This document shows, in pieces, positions 8,086-15,381 of a stretch of 64,000 nt of DNA (positions are counted from its first letter, which is position 1; every line of letters begins with the position of its first letter). The notes below the pieces were generated by a model. It was not told where the DNA came from, did not search any database, and saw only the letters and a list, made by a program, of their open reading frames with translations. Position numbers and translations under genes: made by a program. Source of the stretch: Hymenobacter actinosclerus. GTDB lineage: Bacteria > Bacteroidota > Bacteroidia > Cytophagales > Hymenobacteraceae. The stretch covers positions 930,001 through 994,000 of the forward strand of contig NZ_FOHS01000002.1 of NCBI RefSeq assembly GCF_900111515.1. The letters are read 5' to 3'.

Positions 8086-8828
8086 GAGATGAGAAGTTGC
8101 ACCAGCTCGCGGGTGAGCGTGGCGTGTAGTACAGTTAGTTGCCCCTGCTCGCGCACCAGCGCCGGCGACGAGCCGAAGCGCTGCGCATCCTGGGCCAGGC
8201 GCTGCTGCTGGGCTGCCACATCGGCCAGCTGCGCCCGCAAGTCCTGGAACTCGCCCGATTCGCACACGGTGGGCAGCGAAGTGCAGTGGGCATCAATAAA
8301 GGCCTCGCCCTCCTGCGCCAGCGGGTCGGCCGGCAACGCCAGACCGGCGGGGGCCGGCGGCAGCACCGCTACCTCCTCGCCGTAGCTCATGGTTTCGCGG
8401 GGCGCGGCAGCCAGCGTAGGCGCCGTAGCCGACGGAGCGGGCCATAGCCCCCACACGCCCAGCACCAGCAGCACCGCGGCGGCCAGCCCTGCCGCCCAGC
8501 GCATTTGCGCCGGCCATAGGGTGCGGGTTATCGGGGCCGGCGGGGCAATGGCGGCGGCTGGTTCGGCCGCCGCCATTGGCTCCGCGGCAACTCCGGTGGC
8601 GGCGTCGAGGCGGGCGGCAATGGCCTGCCAGGCGCTGGCATCGGGCTCGTGGGTGGGCAGCTGGGGCAAGGCGGCTTGGATGGCCTGTTCGGCGGCCAGC
8701 TGGCCCGCAATGCGCGCCCAGGCATCCCCGTCGGGCTCGTGGGCAGACAGGGCGGCCAGGGCCCGCCGCAGGTTTTCGCGGCCCGGCTCGGGGCCCGTTT
8801 CGTCGGGCAGTTCGGGTTCTGTTTTCAT
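8082..8828 (-). CDS. Membrane-anchored anti-sigma factor-like protein
   Basis: A 248-residue protein with a soluble N-terminus, one membrane helix near residues 105-125 (RWAAGLAAAVLLVLGVWGLW) and a periplasmic C-terminal domain. The N-terminal part holds two related segments, LSAHEPDGDAWARIAGQL and LPTHEPDASAWQAIAARL. It overlaps the ECF sigma gene by 4 bases upstream and the beta-helical gene by 4 bases downstream. Topology and position identify it as the likely inhibitor of that sigma factor. No classical zinc-binding HxxxCxxC motif is seen, so it is not a typical ZAS-type anti-sigma. Confidence 0.78.
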   Translation of the reverse strand: MKTEPELPDETGPEPGRENLRRALAALSAHEPDGDAWARIAGQLAAEQAIQAALPQLPTHEPDASAWQAIAARLDAATGVAAEPMAAAEPAAAIAPPAPITRTLWPAQMRWAAGLAAAVLLVLGVWGLWPAPSATAPTLAAAPRETMSYGEEVAVLPPAPAGLALPADPLAQEGEAFIDAHCTSLPTVCESGEFQDLRAQLADVAAQQQRLAQDAQRFGSSPALVREQGQLTVLHATLTRELVQLLIS

Positions 8829-9352
8829 CGGTACAGATGCTGAAGTTTGCGTTGCAGCAGGCGCTTGGCGTGGTGCAGCTGCGATTTACTGGTGCCCTCC
8901 GAACTGCCGAGCAGCTCGGCGGCCTCGCGGTGCGAGTAGCCTTCCACCTCAATCAAACAGAAGGTGGCCCGGTAGCCGGCCGGCAGCTCGCCGATGGCTT
9001 TGTCGAGGGCTTCGCCGGTGAGGCTGTCGTGCCAGGCTACCAGGGGCTCGGGGTGGCGGTCGGCGTCGTACACTTCCATGCGCTGCTCCTGGCGCAGCGT
9101 CAGCAGTGCCCGCCGCACCACAATGGTTTTAATCCAGGCGCCCAGCGTGGCCTGCTGCCGGAAGCTGGCCAGCTGCTGAAACACCTGCACGAAGGCGTCC
9201 TGCAAAGCGTCCTGGGCCAGGTCGCGGCTACCCAGAATGCGCAGGGCCGAGGAAAACATAGCCGTTTTGTACCGCTCGTAGAGCCGGTATTGCGCCTGCC
9301 GGTCGTGGGCAAGGCAGGCAGTGAGGAGTAGTTGTTCGTCGGCGGAAACCAC
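8825..9352 (-). CDS. ECF-type RNA polymerase sigma factor
   Basis: A 175-residue sigma-70 family factor with only regions 2 and 4. Region 2 is visible as QAQYRLYERYKTAMFSSALR and DLAQDALQDAFVQVFQQL; region 4 as LPAGYRATFCLIEVEGYSHREAAELLG with the helix-turn-helix SHREAAELLGSSEGTSKSQL. It directs transcription of a small regulon, most likely including its own four-gene operon (9352 down to 5728). The next gene overlaps it by 4 bases and encodes the probable anti-sigma factor. Confidence 0.93.
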   Translation of the reverse strand: MVSADEQLLLTACLAHDRQAQYRLYERYKTAMFSSALRILGSRDLAQDALQDAFVQVFQQLASFRQQATLGAWIKTIVVRRALLTLRQEQRMEVYDADRHPEPLVAWHDSLTGEALDKAIGELPAGYRATFCLIEVEGYSHREAAELLGSSEGTSKSQLHHAKRLLQRKLQHLYR

Positions 9353-9547
9353 GGCGGGCAGTAGAAGTATTCGCCCTAAAGTGCGGGCCCGCGGCGGGAT
9401 GGTTGGTCGGGCACGAAAAAATGTTCCCGGCCGTCGCGCAGCCGCTGCTCCTCTCGATTCGCAAGCATTTGAGGCCCATTGACTGTGGCCACAGCCTGCG
9501 CCCTATCAGGCTCTGAAAATTGTTGCCAAATTTGGTGGCAGAAACAA

Positions 9548-9581
9548 AAAACCCGCTCTACGTTGCCGTAAAGCGGGTTTT
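9548..9581 (-). terminator. Rho-independent terminator after the tRNA
   Basis: Just downstream of the tRNA, the minus strand reads AAACCCGCT ... AGCGGGTTTTT: a stem of about 9 pairs around a short loop followed by a T-run. The stem is symmetric enough to work in both directions. Confidence 0.85.
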
Positions 9582-9584
9582 TCG

Positions 9585-9945
9585 TGGGCCCAACTGGAAT
9601 CGAACCAGTGACCTGCTGATTCACTTTCCTCCGGTTTCCCGGAGTAGTTGGACTATCTCATCACCATATCCACTGATGGGGACGTAGGTGGGGGGCGTTG
9701 GTGGAGGCGTATTGCATGGTCTGCTCACCTCCTAGTCTCTGCACCTTCCGGGTACTTTCATGACCGTTCCCCGGCTTGGCTCAGGATTGCCATCTCGGCC
9801 CGTAGGCCTCGAACAGGTTTCCCTGAGTTAACCCCCTGCTCATCCCGTAGTTTCCTGCCGGGAGGCACCGCTAAGCAAACAGGAGGGTTGTCTCCTGAAA
9901 CTTACTTGATGAGTCAGCTGCTCTAACCGATTGAGCTATAGGCCC
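9585..9945 (-). tRNA. tRNA with CAU anticodon, interrupted by a group I intron (probably tRNA-Ile2)
   Basis: The exons 9945-9909 and 9621-9585 join into a 74-nt cloverleaf. The acceptor stem is GGGCCTA/TGGGCCC, the D-arm GCTC...GAGC, the anticodon stem GCTGA/TCAGC with loop CTCATAA, and the T-arm ACTGG-TTCGATT-CCAGT. Discriminator base is A; CCA is not encoded. Anticodon CAT can be elongator Met or Ile2 (read as AUA after lysidine is added by TilS). Acceptor pairs C4-G69 and C5-G68, which help mark Ile2 in E. coli, are present, so Ile2 is favoured. It is not an initiator: the first pair G1-C72 forms. The gene can only be functional if the intron is spliced out. Confidence 0.92.
9622..9908 (-). 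ncRNA. Group I self-splicing intron (IC3-like) in the tRNA anticodon loop
   Basis: 287 nt inserted directly 3' of the CAT anticodon (after position 36). The 5' exon ends in U and the intron ends in G, as group I splicing requires. The core elements appear in order: P as TCAGGGAAACCTG (9826-9814), Q as CTTGGC-complement GGCAATCCTGAGCCAAG (9791-9775), R as GGTGCAGAGACTA (9745-9733), S as GATAGTCC (9657-9650). R and S pair as GACTA/TAGTC to form P7. A P2-like hairpin (9897-9880) and a P9-like hairpin with GAAA loop (9644-9629) are visible. These sequences closely follow the intron of cyanobacterial and plastid tRNA-Leu. No homing endonuclease is encoded. Confidence 0.92.
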
Positions 9946-9986
9946 GTTGCCGATTCCGCTTGCCGAGGCAGTTGGTTTCGACCCCA

Positions 9987-10017
9987 CAAACTTCGAGGTT
10001 TGCAGGCAGATTTGCAA
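9987..10017 (-). promoter_or_regulatory. Possible promoter of the tRNA gene
   Basis: On the minus strand TTG (10017-10015) and GAAGTTTG (9994-9987, one mismatch to TAnnTTTG) are separated by 20 bases, the expected Bacteroidetes geometry. Transcription would begin about 35 bases before the mature tRNA end. Confidence 0.4.
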
Positions 10018-10086
10018 CTCCACCCCCTTATTAGAGCATGTGGACAACATTCAAGCCCCAGCGGGTTGCGAAATGATAAATGACAA

Positions 10087-10722
10087 ATGAATAAACTTCC
10101 TCACCTGCTGTTCGATTTCGGCGGCGTCATCATCAACATCGACTACAACCGCACCCTGGAGGCCATGCGGCAGCTGGGCAGCGGCATCGAGTTTACGCAG
10201 GCCGCTCAGGCCGAGCTGTTCGACCAGTTGGAAACCGGCCAAATTTCGGCCGCGCAGTTCCGCGACGGGCTGCGGGCGCACTACGGCCTGCAAGCCACCG
10301 ACGCGCAGCTCGATGAAGCCTGGCACGCCATGCTGCTCGACGTGCCGGCCGAGCGGCTGGCCCTTATTGCCGGGTTGCGGGCCCAGGGCTACCAGACGGC
10401 TTTGCTCTCCAATACCAACCACCTGCACATCAGCGAAATCAACCGGCGGCTGAAGGCGCAGTACGGCCTCGAAAACGGTATTGCCGATTGCCTCGACCGG
10501 GTATTTTACTCCCAGGAAGTGGGCTTACGCAAGCCGGGCGAGGAAATATTCCGGCACGCGCTGCGCGAGATGAACTGGAAGGCCGAAGAAACGTTGTTTA
10601 TCGAAGACAGCCCCCAGCACATTGCCACGGCCCGCCGGCTGGGGCTGCACACGCTTTTCCTGACTCCGCCCCTTACCTTGCAGGACGCCCTGCCCGCCGC
10701 CATCCGTGCCTTTTCCGCCTGA
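10087..10722 (+). CDS. HAD-family phosphatase
   Basis: A 211-residue haloacid-dehalogenase-like hydrolase that probably dephosphorylates a small cytoplasmic metabolite. The catalytic loop FDFGGVIINID is near residue 9, motif II is LLSNTN, motif III surrounds GLRKPGEEIF and motif IV is FIEDSPQHIATA. The set resembles YihX-type sugar phosphatases, but the substrate cannot be read from sequence. Its last 17 bases overlap the start of the next gene, so the two are co-expressed. Confidence 0.9.
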   Translation: MNKLPHLLFDFGGVIINIDYNRTLEAMRQLGSGIEFTQAAQAELFDQLETGQISAAQFRDGLRAHYGLQATDAQLDEAWHAMLLDVPAERLALIAGLRAQGYQTALLSNTNHLHISEINRRLKAQYGLENGIADCLDRVFYSQEVGLRKPGEEIFRHALREMNWKAEETLFIEDSPQHIATARRLGLHTLFLTPPLTLQDALPAAIRAFSA

Positions 10723-11998
10723 GCCCATCCTGCCCGACCAAACCCCGCCGCCCGAACCCCTGCTGCCCCTGCCGTTTCCCGACGCGGCCGGGCCGCCCGC
10801 CTTCACGGCCGCCGAGGCCGAGGCGGATGCCCGGCACGTATTCCGGCGCTACGAGCGGGCGCCCTGGCCCCGGCCCGTGCGCTACGGCCTGCACCTGCTG
10901 CTGTTTCTGATAACGCTGCTGACGACTACGCTGGCTGGCGTTACGTTGGTTGATAATACGTTTTTGCAGACGCTGCTGCCGTTTGAGCTGCTGGCCCAGC
11001 CCCTGGCGCAGGTTTGGGCGGCCCTCAGGCCGGGACTGTGGTACGCGGGGCCGTTTCTGGCGGTGCTCACGGTACACGAGTTCGGGCACTACTTCACGGC
11101 CCGCCACAACCGCATCAGCTCCTCGCTGCCCTACTTTATTCCGCTGCCGCTGGGCTTTGGCACCTTTGGGGCGGTTATCCGCATCAGGGAGCTGATTCAT
11201 TCGCGGCGCGAGTTTTTCGATGTGGGGCTGGCCGGGCCGCTGGCGGGCTTCGTGGTGGCGGTGGGCGTGCTCTGGTACGGCCTCACGCACCTGCCGCCGC
11301 TGGAGTACCTGTTCCAGATTCATCCGGAGCTGCGCCAGTACGGGGCCGATTACGCCCGCTATGCCTACCAGAACCTCGCGCCGGGCAGCATCGTCACGCT
11401 GGGGCAGCCGCTGCTGTTCCAGGGCATGGCGGCGCTGCTGGCCGACCCGGCGCTGCTGCCCCACCCCTACGAGTTGCTGCATTATCCAGTGCTGGTAGCA
11501 GGCGTGTTCTCGTTGTTTTTCACGGCTCTCAACCTGCTGCCCATCGGCCAGCTCGACGGCGGCCATATTGTGTACGGCCTGCTGGGGCCGCGGCGGGCGG
11601 CACGGGTATCGGTGCTGCTGTTTCTGGCCTTCATCTTCTATGCCGGGCTGGGCCTGTTCACCATCCATACCAGCGCCGAAGACTGGCTGACCTGGAGCCT
11701 GCCCTACGCGCTGTACCTATGGCTGGTGCTACGCCGGGTGGTACCTACGGCCCGGCGGGCGGTGCTGCTGGCGGGGGGCGTGTGGCTGGGTCAGGTGGCG
11801 CTGGCTTCGGCCTTTGCGGGGCTGCAGGGCAACCCCGGCTGGCTGCTGTTTGGGCTGCTGCTGGCCCGCGCCACCGGCATTTTTCACCCGCCCGCCCCCG
11901 ACGAGCGGCCGCTTTCCACGGGCCGCAAGGTGCTGGGCTGGCTGATGCTGCTTATTTTTGTACTCTGCTTCGCCCCTTCGCCCATTATTATCCAGTAA
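10706..11998 (+). CDS. Site-2 protease family (M50) integral membrane metalloprotease
   Basis: A 430-residue membrane protein with about seven hydrophobic helices. The zinc site HEFGH is at residues 124-128 (LTVHEFGHYFTARH), and the third ligand motif reads LNLLPIGQLDGGH, equal to the S2P NxxPxxxLDG motif. A proline-rich N-terminal tail of about 40 residues precedes the membrane part. The arrangement matches the plant EGY-like branch of M50 proteases, which cleave membrane-bound regulators. No PDZ domain is present. The start at 10706 lies inside the HAD gene; a later start is possible. Confidence 0.9.
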   Translation: MPFPPEPILPDQTPPPEPLLPLPFPDAAGPPAFTAAEAEADARHVFRRYERAPWPRPVRYGLHLLLFLITLLTTTLAGVTLVDNTFLQTLLPFELLAQPLAQVWAALRPGLWYAGPFLAVLTVHEFGHYFTARHNRISSSLPYFIPLPLGFGTFGAVIRIRELIHSRREFFDVGLAGPLAGFVVAVGVLWYGLTHLPPLEYLFQIHPELRQYGADYARYAYQNLAPGSIVTLGQPLLFQGMAALLADPALLPHPYELLHYPVLVAGVFSLFFTALNLLPIGQLDGGHIVYGLLGPRRAARVSVLLFLAFIFYAGLGLFTIHTSAEDWLTWSLPYALYLWLVLRRVVPTARRAVLLAGGVWLGQVALASAFAGLQGNPGWLLFGLLLARATGIFHPPAPDERPLSTGRKVLGWLMLLIFVLCFAPSPIIIQ

Positions 11999-12107
11999 AA
12001 TCCGGGTGCGGAACTGGCAAATAAGCTGTCATCCAGACACCAACCCGTTGTTCTATAGGCTCAACGACGGGCCCTTGCAAGAGGAAAGGCAATATACAAT
12101 TAGCTGA

Positions 12108-12764
12108 ATGACTACCCCGCAATTCTCTCAAAAGCATATTTTCCGGGGTTCCTCGCTGCTGCTGCTACGCCAGCACGGCCTGTACATCAGCCAGCGCCGC
12201 CGCAACGGCTCGCCCTGGCTCGAAACGGAAATTCCGTACGAGGAGCTGTTGCCCGTGGAGCTGGAGTTTGAAACCCCGGCCCCGGTGCGGCTGCCGCCCT
12301 CGTGGCTGTGGCTGCTCATCTGGTTTGCGGTGCAGGGCCTGAGCCGGCTGGCAACCGACAAAGCCGGCGCGCCCATCCCGCCCGAAATGTGGGCGGCCGG
12401 CGCGGGCTTTGCCCTGGGCCTGGGTGGACTGTGGCTGGCCCGCCGCTACCTCGGCCGCCGCGCTACGCTGGCCACCAACCGCATCCGCCTCACCCTGCAC
12501 GACCGCCCCGGCCAGCGCGCCGCCCTCGAAACCTTCACCGACGCGCTGCGTCTGCGGGCCCATGCCTACCTGCGCGAGGAGTACGCCCAGGTGAACCCGC
12601 TCGGCCCCATCGAGCTGCAACTGCACCGCCTGCACTGGCTGCACAACCTCAACGTGCTGAGCGAGCCTGAGCTGCGCATCCTCAGCACCCGCCTCACCGG
12701 CCGCCCCTCCCTGGAGCCCCTCAAGCTCATGGGCATGGACCTGGAAACGCCGTATCTGAATTAG
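12108..12764 (+). CDS. Membrane protein of unknown function, first of a tandem pair
   Basis: 218 residues with an N-terminal cytoplasmic part, two hydrophobic helices near residues 66-84 and 93-112, and a C-terminal cytoplasmic domain. It shares EIPYEELLP near residue 43 and the C-terminal block RAALETFTDALRLRAHAYLR ... EEYAQVNPL with the next gene, from which it is separated by 19 bases. I do not recognise the family. The EIPYEELLP segment together with a short transmembrane hairpin and an arginine-rich patch after it resembles PH-like bacterial membrane domains, but that is a guess. Confidence 0.8.
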   Translation: MTTPQFSQKHIFRGSSLLLLRQHGLYISQRRRNGSPWLETEIPYEELLPVELEFETPAPVRLPPSWLWLLIWFAVQGLSRLATDKAGAPIPPEMWAAGAGFALGLGGLWLARRYLGRRATLATNRIRLTLHDRPGQRAALETFTDALRLRAHAYLREEYAQVNPLGPIELQLHRLHWLHNLNVLSEPELRILSTRLTGRPSLEPLKLMGMDLETPYLN

Positions 12765-12783
12765 TGCCCTCCTTGCTCCGCGT

Positions 12784-13431
12784 ATGCACTCCAACGACCT
12801 GACCATCCGGCAGCAGTACCCGCCCATGGGCCACACGCAGCTCACCTTGCGCGCGGCGGGGCTGGAAGTAGATGAAAAGCGTTTTTTCAACCGTACCGAA
12901 ATCGAAATTCCGTACGAAGAGTTGCTACCCATTAGCGTAGGCCGCCTTCATACGTTCCCGTTTCGCCTCACGCTGGCCGCCGTATTTGTGGCCTTTGGCT
13001 GTTTTAAAGCAGGATATACCGCCGTCATGCAACCCGATCAGCGCGAGTCGGCCCTATGGCTGCTGCTTATTTTAGGTGGGCTGCTGCTGGCCGTTATAGC
13101 CTTCGCCTTGCGTTTATGGCGCCACGACTTTATTCTGAGTACTGGCCGGGGCAACATTTTTTTGTTCGACAGCCGGCGTAACCGGGCCGCTCTGCACACC
13201 TTTGCCGACACACTACGCAACCATACGACGCAGTATTTACGCCAGCAGTATGCCGACGTGAATCCGCTGTTGCCCGCCGAGCCCCAGTTGGCCAGGCTGG
13301 AGTGGCTGCACGGCATGGGCGCCCTCAGCGACGCGCAGTTTCAGCAGTTAAAGACCCGCCTGCTGGGTCGTTTTTATGGCTCCGATGACGTACCAGGCAA
13401 TGGGCAGGGCCTGGCGCCCTCCGTCAATTAG
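12784..13431 (+). CDS. Membrane protein of unknown function, paralogue of the preceding gene
   Basis: 215 residues, same layout as its upstream neighbour: N-terminal segment with EIPYEELLP, two hydrophobic helices (residues about 56-77 and 88-107), then the block RAALHTFADTLRNHTTQYLR and QQYADVNPLLPAEPQLARLE. The two proteins clearly arose by duplication but have diverged widely outside these blocks. Both stops and starts are close, so they form one unit. A strong hairpin follows, then pgk on the other strand. Confidence 0.8.
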   Translation: MHSNDLTIRQQYPPMGHTQLTLRAAGLEVDEKRFFNRTEIEIPYEELLPISVGRLHTFPFRLTLAAVFVAFGCFKAGYTAVMQPDQRESALWLLLILGGLLLAVIAFALRLWRHDFILSTGRGNIFLFDSRRNRAALHTFADTLRNHTTQYLRQQYADVNPLLPAEPQLARLEWLHGMGALSDAQFQQLKTRLLGRFYGSDDVPGNGQGLAPSVN

Positions 13432-13468
13432 CTGCTTTTGAAGCTAGCCAGCAGACGTGTGCTATAAC

Positions 13469-13541
13469 AGTGAGCGGTAATGCCTTCGTGCTGACAACCC
13501 AACTAAATGTGGTCGTCAGCACAAGGGCATCACCGCTCACT
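13469..13541. terminator. 27-bp inverted repeat between convergent genes
   Basis: Arms 13469-13495 and 13515-13541 (AGTGAGCGGT ... ACCGCTCACT) pair with two or three mismatches around a 19-base loop. The element lies between the plus-strand paralogue pair and the minus-strand pgk, so a bidirectional terminator is likely. Confidence 0.6.
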
Positions 13542-13564
13542 GCTTGGTACTCGCTTCCAGAAAC

Positions 13565-14755
13565 CTACCCTTCCAGCGCCGCTACGCCGGGTAGTTCCTT
13601 GCCCTCCATGTACTCCAGCAAGGCGCCGCCGCCGGTGCTGATGTAGCTTACCTGGTCGGCGAAACCGAGCTGGTTGACGGCCGCGGCCGAGTCGCCGCCG
13701 CCGATGAGGCTGAAGGCGCCCGACTCGCGGGTGGCGTCGGCAATGGCCTGGGCCACGGCCGTGGTGCCTTTGGCGAAAGTGGGCATTTCGAATACGCCCA
13801 TCGGACCGTTCCAGAGGATGGTTTTCGAGTTGCGCACTACCTCGGTGAATGCCTTAATGGACTCGGGGCCCAGGTCGAGGCCGAGCCAGCCGTCGGGAAT
13901 CTGGTCGTTGGCGGCCACTTTAGTGTCGGCGTCGTTGGCGAACTTGTTGGCAATGAGGCTGTCGGTGGGCAGCAGCAGGTTCACGCCTTTGGCCTTGGCC
14001 TTCTCGATGAGTTCTAAGGCCAGGGGCATCTTGTCTTCTTCGAGCAGCGAGCTGCCGATGTGGCCGCCCTGGGCCTTGGCAAACGTGTAGGCCATACCGC
14101 CGCCGATGAGCAGGTTATCCACTTTGTCGAGCAGCTTCTCGATGATGAGGATTTTGTCGGAGATTTTGGCCCCGCCCATGATGGCCGTGAAGGGCCGCTC
14201 GGCCTCTTCCAGCACCTTTTTGGCGTTGTCGAGCTCGCCCCGGAGCAGGTAGCCGCCCACCCGGTCGGTGGAGGCGAAGCTCTCGGCCATGACGGCCGTG
14301 GAGGCGTGGCGGCGGTGGGCCGTGCCGAAGGCATCGTTCACGTACACGTCGCCCAGGCGGGCCAGCTTGGCGGCGAAATCGGCGTCGCCCTGCTCTTCTT
14401 CCTTGTAGAAGCGCACGTTTTCCACCAGCAGAATCTGGCCGGGCTGTAGCGCCTGGGCTTGCTCCTCGGCCTTCAGCGCGTCATCGGCAAACTGCACCGG
14501 CTGGCCATATTCCTGGCTCAAGCGGTCCACGATGTGGCGCAGCGAGTACTTGTCTTCGGGGCCGCCTTTGGGCCGGCCCAGGTGCGAGAGCAGCACCACC
14601 GAGCCGCCATCGGCCAGAATCTTTTTGATGGTGGGCGTGACCGCCCGGATACGGGTGTCGTCGGTGATGGAGAAGTCCTTGGCGAGCGGCACGTTGAAAT
14701 CAACGCGCACCACGGCGCGCTTGCCGGCGAAGTTGTACTGATCGAGGGTTTGCAT
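13565..14755 (-). CDS. pgk: Phosphoglycerate kinase
   Basis: Glycolytic and gluconeogenic enzyme that transfers a phosphate between 1,3-bisphosphoglycerate and ADP. 396 residues, normal length. The substrate-binding VRVDFNVPL is at residues 15-23, [12 protein letters not shown] follows, GGAKISDKI marks the nucleotide site, and GGGDSAAAV is near the C-terminus. The ATG at 14755 ([13 protein letters not shown]) fits the family; the frame extends upstream without a reason to use it. A TACCTTCG box (one mismatch to the -7 consensus) lies about 27 bases upstream on the same strand. Confidence 0.97.
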   Translation of the reverse strand: MQTLDQYNFAGKRAVVRVDFNVPLAKDFSITDDTRIRAVTPTIKKILADGGSVVLLSHLGRPKGGPEDKYSLRHIVDRLSQEYGQPVQFADDALKAEEQAQALQPGQILLVENVRFYKEEEQGDADFAAKLARLGDVYVNDAFGTAHRRHASTAVMAESFASTDRVGGYLLRGELDNAKKVLEEAERPFTAIMGGAKISDKILIIEKLLDKVDNLLIGGGMAYTFAKAQGGHIGSSLLEEDKMPLALELIEKAKAKGVNLLLPTDSLIANKFANDADTKVAANDQIPDGWLGLDLGPESIKAFTEVVRNSKTILWNGPMGVFEMPTFAKGTTAVAQAIADATRESGAFSLIGGGDSAAAVNQLGFADQVSYISTGGGALLEYMEGKELPGVAALEG

Positions 14756-14893
14756 GGAATGGGAATGGGTTTGGCTTGGGACGAAGGTAAGGGTTTGGGA
14801 GGATGAGGGGAAAAAGAGCCTTCTTTCCGGGCCTGCAATGCCCGTCGGCAGGGCCACCCGACAGCCACTTCCCTTCGTTATACAGTACACCTA

Positions 14894-15044
14894 GAGCAAT
14901 TTTCAGGTTGCTGTACAGGGTGCAGACAGGCAATAGTTGGCGTCTCGTCGTTGAACGGCTCAGTAGCACAACGTCAGCAACGACGAGACGCCAACTATTG
15001 CGTCTCTGCACTCTGTAGCTGAACTTGGAATTTGCGCCGGCTAA
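14894..15044. repeat. Dispersed palindromic repeat, full-length copy (GTAGAGACGC family)
   Basis: The perfect 23-bp arms CAATAGTTGGCGTCTCGTCG... lie at 14931-14953 and 14978-15000. They are flanked by a left end containing GCAATTTTCAGGTTGCTGTA (about 14896-14915) and a right end CTGTAGCTGAACTTGGAATTTGC. Parts of the same element recur at 22244-22364 and 62267-62336, and a related one lies at 19369-19505. Confidence 0.8.
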
Positions 15045-15104
15045 CGCACTTTGCGGAGCCCGGCCTGGCTGCCCAGGCTCTTTGGATATGGCTGTGCGTA
15101 CTGC

Positions 15105-15136
15105 TACTCCCCTACACGCATACTCCCCTACACGCA
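15105..15136 (+). repeat. 16-bp perfect tandem duplication
   Basis: TACTCCCCTACACGCA occurs twice without a gap in the gap before gnd. A small replication-slippage repeat. Confidence 0.8.
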
Positions 15137-15381
15137 CGAGCCCCAAGCCACCGTTGGAGAATGGCTGCCCACGGTGGCGTAAGCGTGGGGCAGCTGCGCT
15201 ATAGGGCAGCCCTATTCGCAGCTATTCGGCAGTGCAGCGGGCGCGGAAGCCACTGGCGGCCGCACTTTTGGACCACCGGATAGCTGGTCATTATCTTATC
15301 AGGAATTTCGCCCCGATTCCGCCATTATCCCGCCCCAATCGTTAACCTAACCTCAACCTTGCCTCTTAACCCCCTTTCCTG

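Larger units (their letters stand above)
14756..15381. other. Long gap without genes between pgk and gnd
   Basis: This 626-base divergent gap carries the palindromic repeat at 14894-15044 and a short tandem duplication at 15105-15136. I see no convincing coding region and no tRNA. The promoters of pgk and gnd must be here, but only a weak pgk -7 box could be named. Confidence 0.6.

Noticed and set aside
9648..9926. 92-codon open frame on the plus strand across the tRNA
   Set aside because: It runs antisense through the group I intron and shows no endonuclease motif such as LAGLIDADG or GIY-YIG.
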